NCBI RefSeq assembly: GCF_030651755.1
Contig: NZ_JAUSBZ010000022.1
Span: 1-33,614 of the forward strand
Direction of reading: 5' to 3'
DNA: 33,614 nucleotides
From: Phenylobacterium sp.
GTDB taxonomy: Bacteria; Pseudomonadota; Alphaproteobacteria; Caulobacterales; Caulobacteraceae
In this document: one piece after another, positions 1-8,877 of the stretch
How positions within the stretch are numbered: the first letter of the stretch is position 1
How the letters are laid out: each line of letters begins with the position of its first letter
The notes under the pieces: generated by a model
The model's database searches: none
What the model was told of the DNA's origin: nothing
The model's input: only the letters and a program-made list of their open reading frames with translations
Program-made: the position numbers and the translations under genes

Positions 1-1304
1 CGGAAGTTGGGGTTGCGGGCGAACACCTCGCTGACCGCGCTCATGAAGGGATAGTCCGAGAAGGGCGAGGCCGGGCCCTCGGCATAGCGCCAGCCGGCGG
101 TCACCGGGCTTCGAGTGCTGTAGTCGCCCAGGTCCCCCACCTTCAGGGTGTCACGGGCATAAACCTCGAAGGCGGCGATCAGCGCCTCGGGCAGGACCCG
201 CGAGGGATCCGCCGCCCGTTGGCCAGGGGGGGCGGACGGACCCGTATAGCGGGCGTCGGCCATGCCTAGGGTCAGGCCCTGATCTTTCAGCAGCTCGACC
301 CGGAAGCGCTCCTTGGTGATCCGCAGGTTGTTCTCGACGTAGAAGGCCGCCGGGATGCCGCTATAGGCTTCAAGCTTCTGGGCGATGGCGGCCCGGGCCG
401 CGGGGTCCAGATCATCGCCCTGGGCCAGGGCGGTCAGGTATTCGGTGCGCGCAAAGACACGCATCTCGGCCATCCAGGGCTCGAAGTCCTGGCCCTTCAG
501 GTCGGCCTTGCCATGCCACCAGGCGGTGGCCGCCAGGGTCGGCAAAGACACCACATAGCTGATGATGTTCTGCGGGCGCTGGACGTACTCGACGATGTTC
601 ATGGCCTGGCCCATGAAGATTGCGCCGCGCAGGTTCTGGTCCTGCGGCAAATCCTGAATCTGGCGGGCGGCCACCGCCGCGCGGATGGTGCCATAGCTCT
701 CGCCAAACAGGTGCTTGGGCGAGGCGGTCCGGCCATTGGCCGCAGACCAGGCGACCACGAAGTCGGTGAACTGTCGGGCGTCGGCCTCGACGGAGAAATA
801 GGCCTCGGGATCGACGCCCTCGGCGAAGCGGCTGAACCCCGTCCCGGCGGGATCGAAGAACACCAGGTCGGCGACATCGAGGACGGTGTAGGGATTGTCG
901 ACGATAGCGAAGCTGGCCGGATCGGCGCTGAGATCGTCGGGAACCGCCAGGCGGCGAGGCCCAAATGCGCCCATGTGCAGATAGGGCGAGGGCGAGATCG
1001 GGCCGCCGTTGAACACGAAGATCACGGGCCGCTCAACGCGGGCCAGGTCCCCGGTCGCCAGATAGGCGGTGGTGATCAGGCGCACGCCGGGCGCGCCATC
1101 TTGGCCAGGCAGGTCCAGGGCCTCGACCTTAGCGCGATAGGTCACCGGCTGATTGTTGAAGACCCCCTGATGAGTCGTGACCACCGGGGCGCTCAGGGCC
1201 ACGGGCCTGAGGCTCGGCGAAGGGGCGGACTGTGCGTGGGCCTGGCCCAGGGCCAGCGTCGCGCAGACGCCGATCAGACCTAGACCTCTTCCGACAAACC
1301 CCAT
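1..1304 (-). CDS. S10 family serine carboxypeptidase, exported, C-terminus cut by window edge
   Basis: Read from an ATG at 1304 to the window edge, giving 434 codons without the C-terminus. An AGGAGG ribosome site lies just upstream of the start. The N-terminus is a signal peptide ending near residue 24 (AHA|QS). FNGGP (about residues 98-102) and GESYGT with the probable nucleophile Ser203 are S10 carboxypeptidase signatures; the Asp and His of the triad would lie in the missing part or near the edge. The family removes C-terminal residues from peptides; here it would act in the periplasm. It resembles the complete S10 gene at 17042-18490 along its length (shared FNGGP, GAFGP, DP.GTG, SYGT, NPxF/R segments). 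The oxyanion-loop sequence is FNGGPISPS rather than the usual FNGGPG. Family call is secure; the substrate is unknown. Confidence 0.88.
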   Translation of the reverse strand, partial: MGFVGRGLGLIGVCATLALGQAHAQSAPSPSLRPVALSAPVVTTHQGVFNNQPVTYRAKVEALDLPGQDGAPGVRLITTAYLATGDLARVERPVIFVFNGGPISPSPYLHMGAFGPRRLAVPDDLSADPASFAIVDNPYTVLDVADLVFFDPAGTGFSRFAEGVDPEAYFSVEADARQFTDFVVAWSAANGRTASPKHLFGESYGTIRAAVAARQIQDLPQDQNLRGAIFMGQAMNIVEYVQRPQNIISYVVSLPTLAATAWWHGKADLKGQDFEPWMAEMRVFARTEYLTALAQGDDLDPAARAAIAQKLEAYSGIPAAFYVENNLRITKERFRVELLKDQGLTLGMADARYTGPSAPPGQRAADPSRVLPEALIAAFEVYARDTLKVGDLGDYSTRSPVTAGWRYAEGPASPFSDYPFMSAVSEVFARNPNF

Positions 1305-1457
1305 GGCCCGGTTCCTCCTGAGTTTGAGGTGAGCCTAGCTGCGGATGGCGGGATTTTCTTCCCATTGTGCGCAACAGCCCGCGGCCGGCTTGGATAGGCT
1401 ATGCGTCTTGCTGGTCTCCCGGATTTGCGCGTGTTTCTCCCGGCAGCCGTCTCCCGC

Positions 1458-1940
1458 CTATCGGAACTGGCGATGGCGCAGGGGCACCGCAGTGGTGGCT
1501 TTGGACTCCGACAGGGTGACGATGGAGCGCACGTCCACCACGCCGGGCAGCTTGAGGATCGTGGAGAAGATGAAGTCCTGGTACCAGTTCACGTCAGGCG
1601 CCAGAACCTTCATCATGCAGTCCATCTCGCCGAACACCGCGTAGCATTCGAGGATTTCCGGGATCTCGTGGATCGCCTTGAAGAAGCCTTCGCGCTCCTG
1701 GTCGGTCAGGGTGTTCATCTTCACCTGCGCGAAGACCTGCATCTTGAACCCCAGCATCTCACGATCGAGGATCGCCACGGTGCCCTTGATATAGCCTTCG
1801 TCCTTGAGGCGCTGGATGCGCCGCCAGCAGGGCGACTGGGACAGGCCCACCCGTTCGGCCATCTCCGCCGTGGAGAGCGAGGCGTCCTTCTGCATCAGGT
1901 CGAGAATCTTGATGTCGATCGCGTCCAGAGCCGACGGCAT
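1458..1940 (-). CDS. Lrp/AsnC family transcriptional regulator
   Basis: 160-residue protein of typical Lrp/AsnC length. Residues about 5-60 form the N-terminal helix-turn-helix (LSTAEMAERVGLSQSPCWRR). The rest fits the RAM/AsnC ligand-binding fold with the FGEMDCMMKV segment. Such proteins are octameric or dimeric DNA binders that sense amino acids and often control a neighbouring amino-acid gene. It is divergent from an aminotransferase with about 105 bases between the two starts, so that gene is the most likely target (inference). The ATG at 1940 is used because the HTH begins immediately after it. The S10 gene lies downstream on the same strand after about 150 bases. Confidence 0.93.
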   Translation of the reverse strand: MPSALDAIDIKILDLMQKDASLSTAEMAERVGLSQSPCWRRIQRLKDEGYIKGTVAILDREMLGFKMQVFAQVKMNTLTDQEREGFFKAIHEIPEILECYAVFGEMDCMMKVLAPDVNWYQDFIFSTILKLPGVVDVRSIVTLSESKATTAVPLRHRQFR

Positions 1941-2045
1941 ATCTTATGTCTCCGTATCTCTCAGTGAGCATAGCGGATGCGGACATGGCCGCTGTCAAGG
2001 AACACAAAGGCAAGAAAAACCACAGTCCGTAACTAGGATCACTTC

Positions 2046-3269
2046 GTGGGCGCCCGTCGCTTGTGTGGCGGGGCAAGGAGTGCGGGCCATGGGGATGCGG
2101 CCTTGAATTCATCGAGCGTGCGACTGAGCCTCGCCCTCGAGCAGGGGCTGAAGTCGGGAGCCGTGGGCGGTTACACCGCCTGGGTGCGCGAGGTGATGCG
2201 CGCCGTGGCCGCCGAGCCGCGGGCCGTGGTTCTTTTTGACTCAACCATCCGCGAGCCCACCGATCTCCTGGCCGGTCTTGTGCGCCGCGCCTTCCAGGAT
2301 GGTGTGACCGACCGCTATGAAAGCACCTTCGCCGGGGGCAATCGCTTCGTGTCGGCCGCGGTGGCGGCGCGCCATGGGGTCGACCTCGACCAGGTGATCT
2401 GCACCACCGGCGCCACCAGCGCCATGGCCATGGCCATGCGCGCCTTTGTGAGGCCGGGGGACCATGTGATTGTCGAGGCGCCCGCCTTCGACCTGCTTCC
2501 GGCCCTGGCGCAGGAGGCGAAGGCGCAGATCACCCCGCTGCCGCGCCGCGCGCCGGATTTCGCCATCGACCTCGACGAGCTGGCCGGACTGGTCCGGCCC
2601 GACACCAAACTGATCCTCCTGACCCAGGTGCATAATCCTTCCGGAGCGGTGCTGGACCCCTCGGCGCTGCGCGCCATTGGCGCGATCGCCGAGCGGGTGG
2701 GGGCCCGGGTGCTGATCGACGAAGTCTATGCCGACTTCGCCGGGCTGGGATCAGCCGTGGGCCTGTCTGACGCCTTTGTCAGCGCCGGAAGCCTCACCAA
2801 GGTGCAAGGCCTGTTTGCATTGAAGTGCGGCTGGGCGGTGGGCTCCAAGGCCAATATCGCCGCCATGCAGGCCGCCAATCCCCAGGGCGATCTCGGGGTC
2901 TCCAAATTGTCCCACGCCATCGGCGCCCTGGCCCTGGAGGACATGGCGCCCTTTGACGCCCATTGGCGTGGCGTTCTGGCGGCCGCCCGACCGGTTCTAC
3001 AGTCCCATGCCGCCGCCATGATCGCCGATGGCTTGATTGAGGGGGGGCCGCCGGCCGTGGGCTGCATGTATTTTCCAAAGGTCGTGGGTGTGAGCGACAC
3101 CCTCCAACTGGCCTCCTGGCTATGGGAGGCCGACCAGATCGTGGTCGCCCCAGGCGAATTCTTTGGTCAGTCTGGCCATATCCGCATCGGCTTTGGCGGC
3201 GACGCCGAGGGCCTCGATGTGGGCCTGAGCCGGCTGCACGCCGCCTTGCGCCGCCGGAGTGTGACTTGA
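2046..3269 (+). CDS. PLP-dependent aminotransferase, class I/II (fold type I)
   Basis: Up to 407 residues. Visible family landmarks, numbered from the GTG at 2046: HNPSG with Asn197, IDEVYADF with Asp225 and Tyr228, SLTK with the Schiff-base Lys252, and the carboxylate-binding Arg in GHIRIGFG near residue 376. It would transfer amino groups between amino acids and 2-oxo acids in the cytoplasm. The start is uncertain: GTG at 2046 has AGGA about 8 bases upstream, while TTG at 2103 and GTG at 2115 are in frame and would drop an unconserved leader. Odd point: the conserved Arg of the S-K-x-x-G-x4-R-x-G-W motif is Lys260 here (ALKCGW). It is divergent from the Lrp gene, which suggests joint regulation. 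Substrate not predictable. Confidence 0.9.
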   Translation: MGARRLCGGARSAGHGDAALNSSSVRLSLALEQGLKSGAVGGYTAWVREVMRAVAAEPRAVVLFDSTIREPTDLLAGLVRRAFQDGVTDRYESTFAGGNRFVSAAVAARHGVDLDQVICTTGATSAMAMAMRAFVRPGDHVIVEAPAFDLLPALAQEAKAQITPLPRRAPDFAIDLDELAGLVRPDTKLILLTQVHNPSGAVLDPSALRAIGAIAERVGARVLIDEVYADFAGLGSAVGLSDAFVSAGSLTKVQGLFALKCGWAVGSKANIAAMQAANPQGDLGVSKLSHAIGALALEDMAPFDAHWRGVLAAARPVLQSHAAAMIADGLIEGGPPAVGCMYFPKVVGVSDTLQLASWLWEADQIVVAPGEFFGQSGHIRIGFGGDAEGLDVGLSRLHAALRRRSVT

Positions 3270-3557
3270 AGAGCCGTCGACCCACGTCCTGGCGCGTCTG
3301 CTTAGATGCGACATTCCGCCTTTCGCAGGCCTCGGCATTCAGCATGCAGAGTGACTTGGTTCGTTGCATAAACGATTTGCGACGGGGCCATGACGCTGGA
3401 GCTTTCGAAAAGAAAAACCGCGTTTCGCGGGCTAGCTTTGAATTGACTGCAATCGCTTGTCTTCAGCTTCGGCGAGCGCACCCAAACTGAGAAATATGGG
3501 GCGTTTCGGCTGGAGTTCTGGGGATTTTGGGGGCCGTTCCGGCCGTTGGGGGATGCT

Positions 3558-6503
3558 ATGAGCTATCAGACGATCCGGGGGCGCCTGCTCGCCACCACCA
3601 TGCTAGGGGCGGCCATGGCCGCCGCCCTGTCAGCGGCGCCCGCCGTGGCGCAGGCGACCGACGCGACGCAGATCCAGGAAATCATCGTGACCGGATCGCG
3701 GATCCGGCGGGTCGACACCGAAACGGCCGCCCCCGTCCTGACCGTGGATCAGCAGTCCTTCACCGACCGCGGCGTGGTCCAGGTGGGCGATCTGATGAAC
3801 CAGATCAGCTCCAACATCCCCAACTATCCGATCGCCGCGGGCTCCGGTACAGCCGCCGGCGCCGGCCAGCAATTTCCGAACCTGTTTGGCCTCGGCCCCG
3901 GCCGCACCCTGACCCTGGTCAATGGCCGACGCTTCGTGGCCTCGTCCAACGGTCTCGCGGGCTCCTCGGTGGACACCAACATGATCCCGCTCGGCCTGCT
4001 GGACCGGGTCGAGGTGGTGCAGGGCGGCGGCGCGGCCGTCTATGGCTCCGACGCCATCGCCGGGGTGATCAACTATGTGCTGAAGACCAATTTCGAGGGG
4101 ATCGAGCTCGACGCCCAGACCGGCATTTCCTCGCGGAGCGACTATCCGGTCCACGCCCTGCGCGGGACCTTCGGCAAGAACTTCCTGGACGCCCGGGGCA
4201 ATGTGGCCCTGAACCTGGAATGGTCGCAGAACGACTCCCTGCTCGACTATGACCGTCCGCGCAGCAATCTGGGCCGGATCACCGTGCCGAACCCGGCCAA
4301 CACCTCCAACACCGACGGCATTCCCTCGGTGAAGGAAATCTTCGACGCCCGGTTCTGGGAGTTCAATCCCAATGGCGTCATCTTCACCACGCCTGCGCCC
4401 GTGCCTGGCTTCCTGCTCGGCCAGCAGTTCACCTCGGCCGGAGGGATCGCAGCCTATAATCCCGGCTCGATCCAGGGCGTCCCCTTCGCCAGCGGCGGCG
4501 AGGGCCAGACCTATCGCGAGCTGGCCGCCCTGCGCACCGGCGTCGAGCGCTTCAGCGCCAACGCCATCGGCCATTTCGACCTGACCGACCGGGTCCGCCT
4601 GACTGGCGAACTGCTCTATGGCCGCACTGAGGGGACCGACCCCTATGCGGCGCAGTCGAGCTACACGGTCCTGAACAACGCCGCCTCAGGCGCCGGCGTC
4701 ATCACTTTCACCCGCACCAATCCCTTCCTGTCCCCGGCGACGGTGGCCCAGCTCACCGCGCTGCGTCCGGCGTTCGGGGCGGGCGCGCCGCTGTTCCTGT
4801 CCAAGTGGTTCGACGACCTCCTGCCGACCCGCGAAGGCAGCCAGGTGACCGAGAGCTACCGCGCCCTGGCCGGCCTGGAAGGCGACTTCGACTTCGCCGA
4901 GCGGAACTTCTACTGGAGCGCGACGGCGAGCCGTGGCGTGACCGAAGGCCGCCAGGAAGCCTGGGGCGTCGACACCGCGCGCTTCAACAACGCCATCAAC
5001 GCTGTGCGCAACAGCGCCGGGACCATCGTCTGCGCCATCAACGCCGACGCCAGCACCGCCAATGACGACGCCGCCTGCGCGCCGATCAATCCCTTCGGCA
5101 ATGGCAATGTCTCGCCGGAGGCCCGTGCCTACGCCACCGTCCAGACGGGCCAGGAATTCTACAATGTTCAGGACAACTTCCTGGCCACAGTCGGCGGGGA
5201 CCTGTTCACCCTGCCGGCCGGCCCGGCCAAGTTCTCCCTGGCCTACGAATATCGTCGCGAAAGCGCCAAGTTCGTACCCCTTGAGGCCTCCCAGCGGGGT
5301 CTGACCGGCTCGCGGGTGCCCACCGTGGCCACCCGCGGCGAGTACGACACCAACGAATACTCGGCCGAACTGCTGGTCCCCATCCTTGGCGGCGATGTGA
5401 CTCTGCCCTTCGCCCGGTCGGTCGAGTTCGAAGGCGCCTTCCGGCGGGTGAAGAACTCCCTGGCCGGCAGCGAGGACGTCTGGGGCGCTGGACTTCGCTG
5501 GGAGGTCTTCGATGGCCTGACCCTGCGCGGATCGCGCAGCCGCAACTTCCGCGCGCCGACCCTGGAGCAGCTGCTGGCGCCGTCCCGCACCGCCCTGGCC
5601 AGCGTCGGCCAGGACCCCTGTGACGCAGACCGCATCAGCGGCGGTCCGGCCCCGGCCACGCGCCTGGCCAACTGCCAGGCCCTGTTCGCCGCCAATCCCA
5701 GCTACGGCCCACTGGCCACCTTCCAGAACCCCGCGGAGAATTTCGCCGCGGCCCTGGTGACCACCGGCGGCAACCCCGACCTGCGCAACGAAATCTCCGA
5801 CACCACCACCATCGGCTTCATCTTCCAGCCGACCTTCGCGCCGGGCCTGACCATCGTGGTCGACCGGATCGAGGTGGACCTGACCGATGGTCTGTCGCCC
5901 TTCACGCCGCAGAACTTCATGGAGACCTGCTACGACTCCAGTCCGCAGCCGGCCGACATCTGCAGCCGCTTCACCCGCGACGCCACCGGCGCCACGGCGA
6001 CGGCCCAGACGACCACCTTCAACGCCGGTGAGGTCACCTATCGCGGCGAGACCTATTTCGTCGGCTACACCTTTGCGCCGGGTCGCTTCTTCGGCGACGC
6101 CGACTGGGGCAATCTCGACCTGTCCATCGAGGCCACTCACACCGCCAAGCTGGAGACCTCGGTCACCGGTTTCGACCGCAGCCGGCTGGAAGGCACGGTG
6201 GCCAATCCCGACTGGACCACGCGCTTCGACGCCCGCCACGTTCGCGGGCCCGTCCGCCTGACCTACTCGATGATCTACCTGCCGGAGGTGAAGGCGACCC
6301 CGACGGCGACCATCGAGAACAACCCCAACCCGATCATCGAGCGCAACATCCGCCACAGCGTCTCGGGCCAATATGATTTCGGCAAGTACACGGTGCGGGC
6401 CGGCGTCATCAACCTGACGGACGAAGAGCCGTCCTATCCGACCCGGAACTATGGCGACATCCTGGGTCGCCAGTACTATGTCGGCCTGAACGCCCGCTTC
6501 TAG
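3558..6503 (+). CDS. TonB-dependent outer-membrane receptor
   Basis: 981 residues from the ATG at 3558, preceded by a G-rich ribosome site; the open frame extends 4 codons upstream to a TTG but the signal peptide fits the ATG. The signal peptide ends near residue 33 (AVAQA). It is followed by a TonB-box/plug start EIIVTGSRIRR and plug motifs RTLTLVNGRRF and AAVYGSDAIAGVINYVLK (about residues 110-180). The rest is a beta-barrel ending in a terminal Phe (GLNARF), the usual outer-membrane sorting signal. The family imports ligands using TonB/ExbB/ExbD energy. The ligand is not evident, but the setting among peptidases, OCD proteins and an amino-acid permease suggests peptides. The 288-base gap before it has no promoter I can place with confidence. 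Confidence 0.95.
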   Translation: MSYQTIRGRLLATTMLGAAMAAALSAAPAVAQATDATQIQEIIVTGSRIRRVDTETAAPVLTVDQQSFTDRGVVQVGDLMNQISSNIPNYPIAAGSGTAAGAGQQFPNLFGLGPGRTLTLVNGRRFVASSNGLAGSSVDTNMIPLGLLDRVEVVQGGGAAVYGSDAIAGVINYVLKTNFEGIELDAQTGISSRSDYPVHALRGTFGKNFLDARGNVALNLEWSQNDSLLDYDRPRSNLGRITVPNPANTSNTDGIPSVKEIFDARFWEFNPNGVIFTTPAPVPGFLLGQQFTSAGGIAAYNPGSIQGVPFASGGEGQTYRELAALRTGVERFSANAIGHFDLTDRVRLTGELLYGRTEGTDPYAAQSSYTVLNNAASGAGVITFTRTNPFLSPATVAQLTALRPAFGAGAPLFLSKWFDDLLPTREGSQVTESYRALAGLEGDFDFAERNFYWSATASRGVTEGRQEAWGVDTARFNNAINAVRNSAGTIVCAINADASTANDDAACAPINPFGNGNVSPEARAYATVQTGQEFYNVQDNFLATVGGDLFTLPAGPAKFSLAYEYRRESAKFVPLEASQRGLTGSRVPTVATRGEYDTNEYSAELLVPILGGDVTLPFARSVEFEGAFRRVKNSLAGSEDVWGAGLRWEVFDGLTLRGSRSRNFRAPTLEQLLAPSRTALASVGQDPCDADRISGGPAPATRLANCQALFAANPSYGPLATFQNPAENFAAALVTTGGNPDLRNEISDTTTIGFIFQPTFAPGLTIVVDRIEVDLTDGLSPFTPQNFMETCYDSSPQPADICSRFTRDATGATATAQTTTFNAGEVTYRGETYFVGYTFAPGRFFGDADWGNLDLSIEATHTAKLETSVTGFDRSRLEGTVANPDWTTRFDARHVRGPVRLTYSMIYLPEVKATPTATIENNPNPIIERNIRHSVSGQYDFGKYTVRAGVINLTDEEPSYPTRNYGDILGRQYYVGLNARF

Positions 6504-6519
6504 GGCGGACCAGGAAAGC

Positions 6520-6544
6520 GCCGGGCTGCGCTCAGCAGCCCGGC
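6520..6544 (+). terminator. Perfect 10-bp hairpin after the TonB receptor gene
   Basis: GCCGGGCTGC at 6520-6529 pairs perfectly with GCAGCCCGGC at 6535-6544 across a 5-base loop. It lies 17 bases after the receptor stop. No T-run follows, so it may terminate weakly, act with Rho, or stabilise the 3' end of the receptor mRNA while allowing some read-through into the OCD-permease genes. Confidence 0.6.
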
Positions 6545-6616
6545 CGACCTGCGGGGGCGGCGCGGTGACCCCACCATCGCCCGCCCCCGTCTCCATCTTC
6601 GAGGGAGGCTCGCCGC

Positions 6617-7555
6617 ATGGCCACGCAGGCCGCCGATCCCATCGTCATCGACGCCGCCGGTGTGCGCGAGAGCCTGACCTACGCCGCGGCGATCCCCGTG
6701 GTGCGCGAGGCGATGGTCGCGCTCTCCGATGGCCGGGTGCGCCAGCATCTGCGCAGTTTCATCGGCCTGGGGGAGGGCCGCACCTTCGCCATCATGCCCG
6801 CGGCCCTGTCGGCTGACGGCGTCTTTGGCGCCAAGCTGGTCAGCGTCTTTCATGACGGAACCGGCCGCAAAGCCCATGAGGGCCTGGTGGTGATCTTTGA
6901 CGGCGCCACCGGGTCGCCGGTCTGCCTGGCCGATGCGGCCGAGGTCACCGCCATCCGCACCGCCGCCGCCAGCGCCGTGGCCACCGACGCCCTGGCCGCC
7001 CCGGGCGCGCGCAGCCTGGCCATACTGGGCCTGGGCAAGCAGGCCCTGGCGCATCTGGAGGCCCTGAGGCTCGTTCGCCCGCTGGACGACATCCGGGTCT
7101 GGGGCCGGGACTATGCCCGCGCCCGGGGTTTCGCCGAGCGCCATGGCCTGCGCGCCTGCGCGACGGTGGGCGAGGCGGTGGACGGCGCAGAGATCATCTG
7201 CACGGTGACCGGGGCGGTCGATCCGATCCTGGAGGGGCGTCTGGTCTCGCCCGGCGCCCACGTCAACGCCGTCGGCTCCAGCGGGCCTGGACAGGCGGAG
7301 ATCGACACCGACCTGGTGACCCGGTCCCGCTTCATCGTCGACCACCGCGAGCATGTGCTGGCCCATGGGGGCGAGTTCCTGCGTTCGGGTCTTCCCGCCG
7401 ATCACATCGCCGCCGAGATCGGCGAGGTGCTGGCGGGCGCAAGGCCTGGCCGCACCGCCGCCGACCAGATCACCATCTACAAGTCCCTGGGTCATGCGGC
7501 CCAGGACCTGGCGGTCACAGACTGGCTCTATCGCCAGAAGGACAAGCGACCATGA
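6617..7555 (+). CDS. Ornithine cyclodeaminase / mu-crystallin family protein (first copy)
   Basis: 312 residues, usual for the family. Visible: Lys73 in FGAKLVSVF, Arg114 in EVTAIRTAAASAVATDALA, the Rossmann NAD(P) motif ILGLGKQA (about 136-143), GAHVNAVGSS, and the catalytic-type Asp in EIDTDLV. The C-terminal IYKSLGHAAQDLA is also typical. Members include ornithine cyclodeaminase, alanine dehydrogenase and cyclic-imino-acid reductases, all cytoplasmic, so the exact reaction cannot be chosen. The start is the ATG at 6617 after a GAGGGAGG ribosome site. Its stop overlaps the permease start by 4 bases (ATGA), and a paralogue follows the permease. Family assignment is firm, substrate open. Confidence 0.92.
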   Translation: MATQAADPIVIDAAGVRESLTYAAAIPVVREAMVALSDGRVRQHLRSFIGLGEGRTFAIMPAALSADGVFGAKLVSVFHDGTGRKAHEGLVVIFDGATGSPVCLADAAEVTAIRTAAASAVATDALAAPGARSLAILGLGKQALAHLEALRLVRPLDDIRVWGRDYARARGFAERHGLRACATVGEAVDGAEIICTVTGAVDPILEGRLVSPGAHVNAVGSSGPGQAEIDTDLVTRSRFIVDHREHVLAHGGEFLRSGLPADHIAAEIGEVLAGARPGRTAADQITIYKSLGHAAQDLAVTDWLYRQKDKRP

Positions 7556-8877
7556 GCGAGCCTGCGCCGCCTGCCTCCGATACGACCGGAATGCTCCACA
7601 GGGGCGTCGATCTCTGGGCGGTGATCTCGCTTGGCCTGGGGACGGCGGTGGGGGTGGCCATCTTCTCGGTGATCGCCCCGGCCACGGCGCTGGCGGGACC
7701 CGGCATGCTGCTGGCGGTGCTGATCGCCGCCGTGCCGATGTTCGTCATCGCCGTCACCTACGCCTTCATGGGCTCAGCCCTGCCGACCTCGGGCGCCTCG
7801 TTCGAGTGGTCGCGGCGGTTCGTCAGCCCCTTCCTCGGCTTCATGATCGCCTGGCTGCGCATCGTCTCCAATCTCGGCGCCATCCTGGTCCTGGCCCTGG
7901 TGCTGATCCGCTATCTGAACATGGTGGTCCCGCTGCCCACCAAGCCGGCCATGTTCGTGGTCTTCGTCATCTTCTGGGCGGTGAATATGATCGGGGTCGG
8001 CGTGGCCGGCCGCCTGCAGGTCTTGATGATCGCGGCCATGATCGGCCTGTTCGTCCTGTTCGCCGCCTGGGGGGCGCCGTCAATCGCCCCGCAGGCCTAT
8101 GAGCCGCTGCTGCCCCAGGGCTGGGCCGGGGTCTTCGCCGCCATCCCGCTGCTGATCGGCCTGTTCTTCGGCATCGAATCTTCCACCGAGATCGGCGATG
8201 AGGTGAAGAACCCCCGTCGCACCATCCCGCTGGGCCTCGCCCTGTCGATCCTGACCGCAGTCGCCCTCTATCTGATGGTGGCCGGGGTGACGATGGGGGT
8301 CTTGGGGGCAAGCGCCCTGGGGGCCAGCGACACCCCGCTGCTGGACGCCGCGGAGGTCTTCATGGGGCCGCTGGCCAAGCCGCTGATCGTCACCGCCGCC
8401 GTCGTGGCCATCGGCACCTCGATCAATTCGCTGTTCCTCGGGTTTTCGCGCAACCTCTTCGCCATGGCCCGGGCCGGCATGCTGCCAGCGGCGATGATGA
8501 AGGTGCACGCCCGCACCGGCGCGCCCTATGTCGCCCTGACCGTCATCCTGGTCGGCGCGACCCTGGGCCTGGCCGCGCCGATGAACCTGACCGCCCTGTT
8601 CCTGGCGGTGAATATCCCGACCCTGATCAAGTACGCCGGGGTCAACTTCGCCGCCGCCGTGGTGGTGCGCCGGCACCCGGAGATCTATGAGGCGGCCACC
8701 TTCCGCCTGTCCAAGCGGGCCACCCTGTTCTGGGCCTATGCCGGCACGGTGATGGCGGTGATTGTCGCCCTGTTGGGCCTGGGCGCCGACTGGACTCCGT
8801 ATGCGGCCCTGGGCGTCTGGGCGGTGTTGGGGACCGGCTACTACGTGGCCTTCGTCCGCAAGCGCGAGGTCGCCTGA
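7552..8877 (+). CDS. APC-family amino-acid permease
   Basis: 441 residues with about 12 hydrophobic segments. The first helix carries the Gly-rich GLGTAVGVAIFS motif typical of APC-superfamily amino-acid/polyamine transporters, and the EVKNPRRTIPLGL loop is also characteristic. It would bring an amino acid or related amine across the inner membrane. Start and stop overlap the neighbouring OCD genes (ATGA at 7552 and TGATG at 8875-8879), so the three are probably translationally coupled. This implies that transporter and OCD enzymes handle the same or related compounds. Confidence 0.93.
   Translation: MSEPAPPASDTTGMLHRGVDLWAVISLGLGTAVGVAIFSVIAPATALAGPGMLLAVLIAAVPMFVIAVTYAFMGSALPTSGASFEWSRRFVSPFLGFMIAWLRIVSNLGAILVLALVLIRYLNMVVPLPTKPAMFVVFVIFWAVNMIGVGVAGRLQVLMIAAMIGLFVLFAAWGAPSIAPQAYEPLLPQGWAGVFAAIPLLIGLFFGIESSTEIGDEVKNPRRTIPLGLALSILTAVALYLMVAGVTMGVLGASALGASDTPLLDAAEVFMGPLAKPLIVTAAVVAIGTSINSLFLGFSRNLFAMARAGMLPAAMMKVHARTGAPYVALTVILVGATLGLAAPMNLTALFLAVNIPTLIKYAGVNFAAAVVVRRHPEIYEAATFRLSKRATLFWAYAGTVMAVIVALLGLGADWTPYAALGVWAVLGTGYYVAFVRKREVA

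Noticed and set aside
1941-2000. TTGACA with TATGCT upstream of the Lrp gene on the minus strand
   Set aside because: The spacer is 20 bases, too long for a confident promoter call.
4686-6596. Long (636-codon) open frame antisense to the TonB receptor
   Set aside because: Mirror of GC-rich codon bias; the receptor on the plus strand has clear motifs, and the antisense product is Gly/Arg/Val-rich with no domain.
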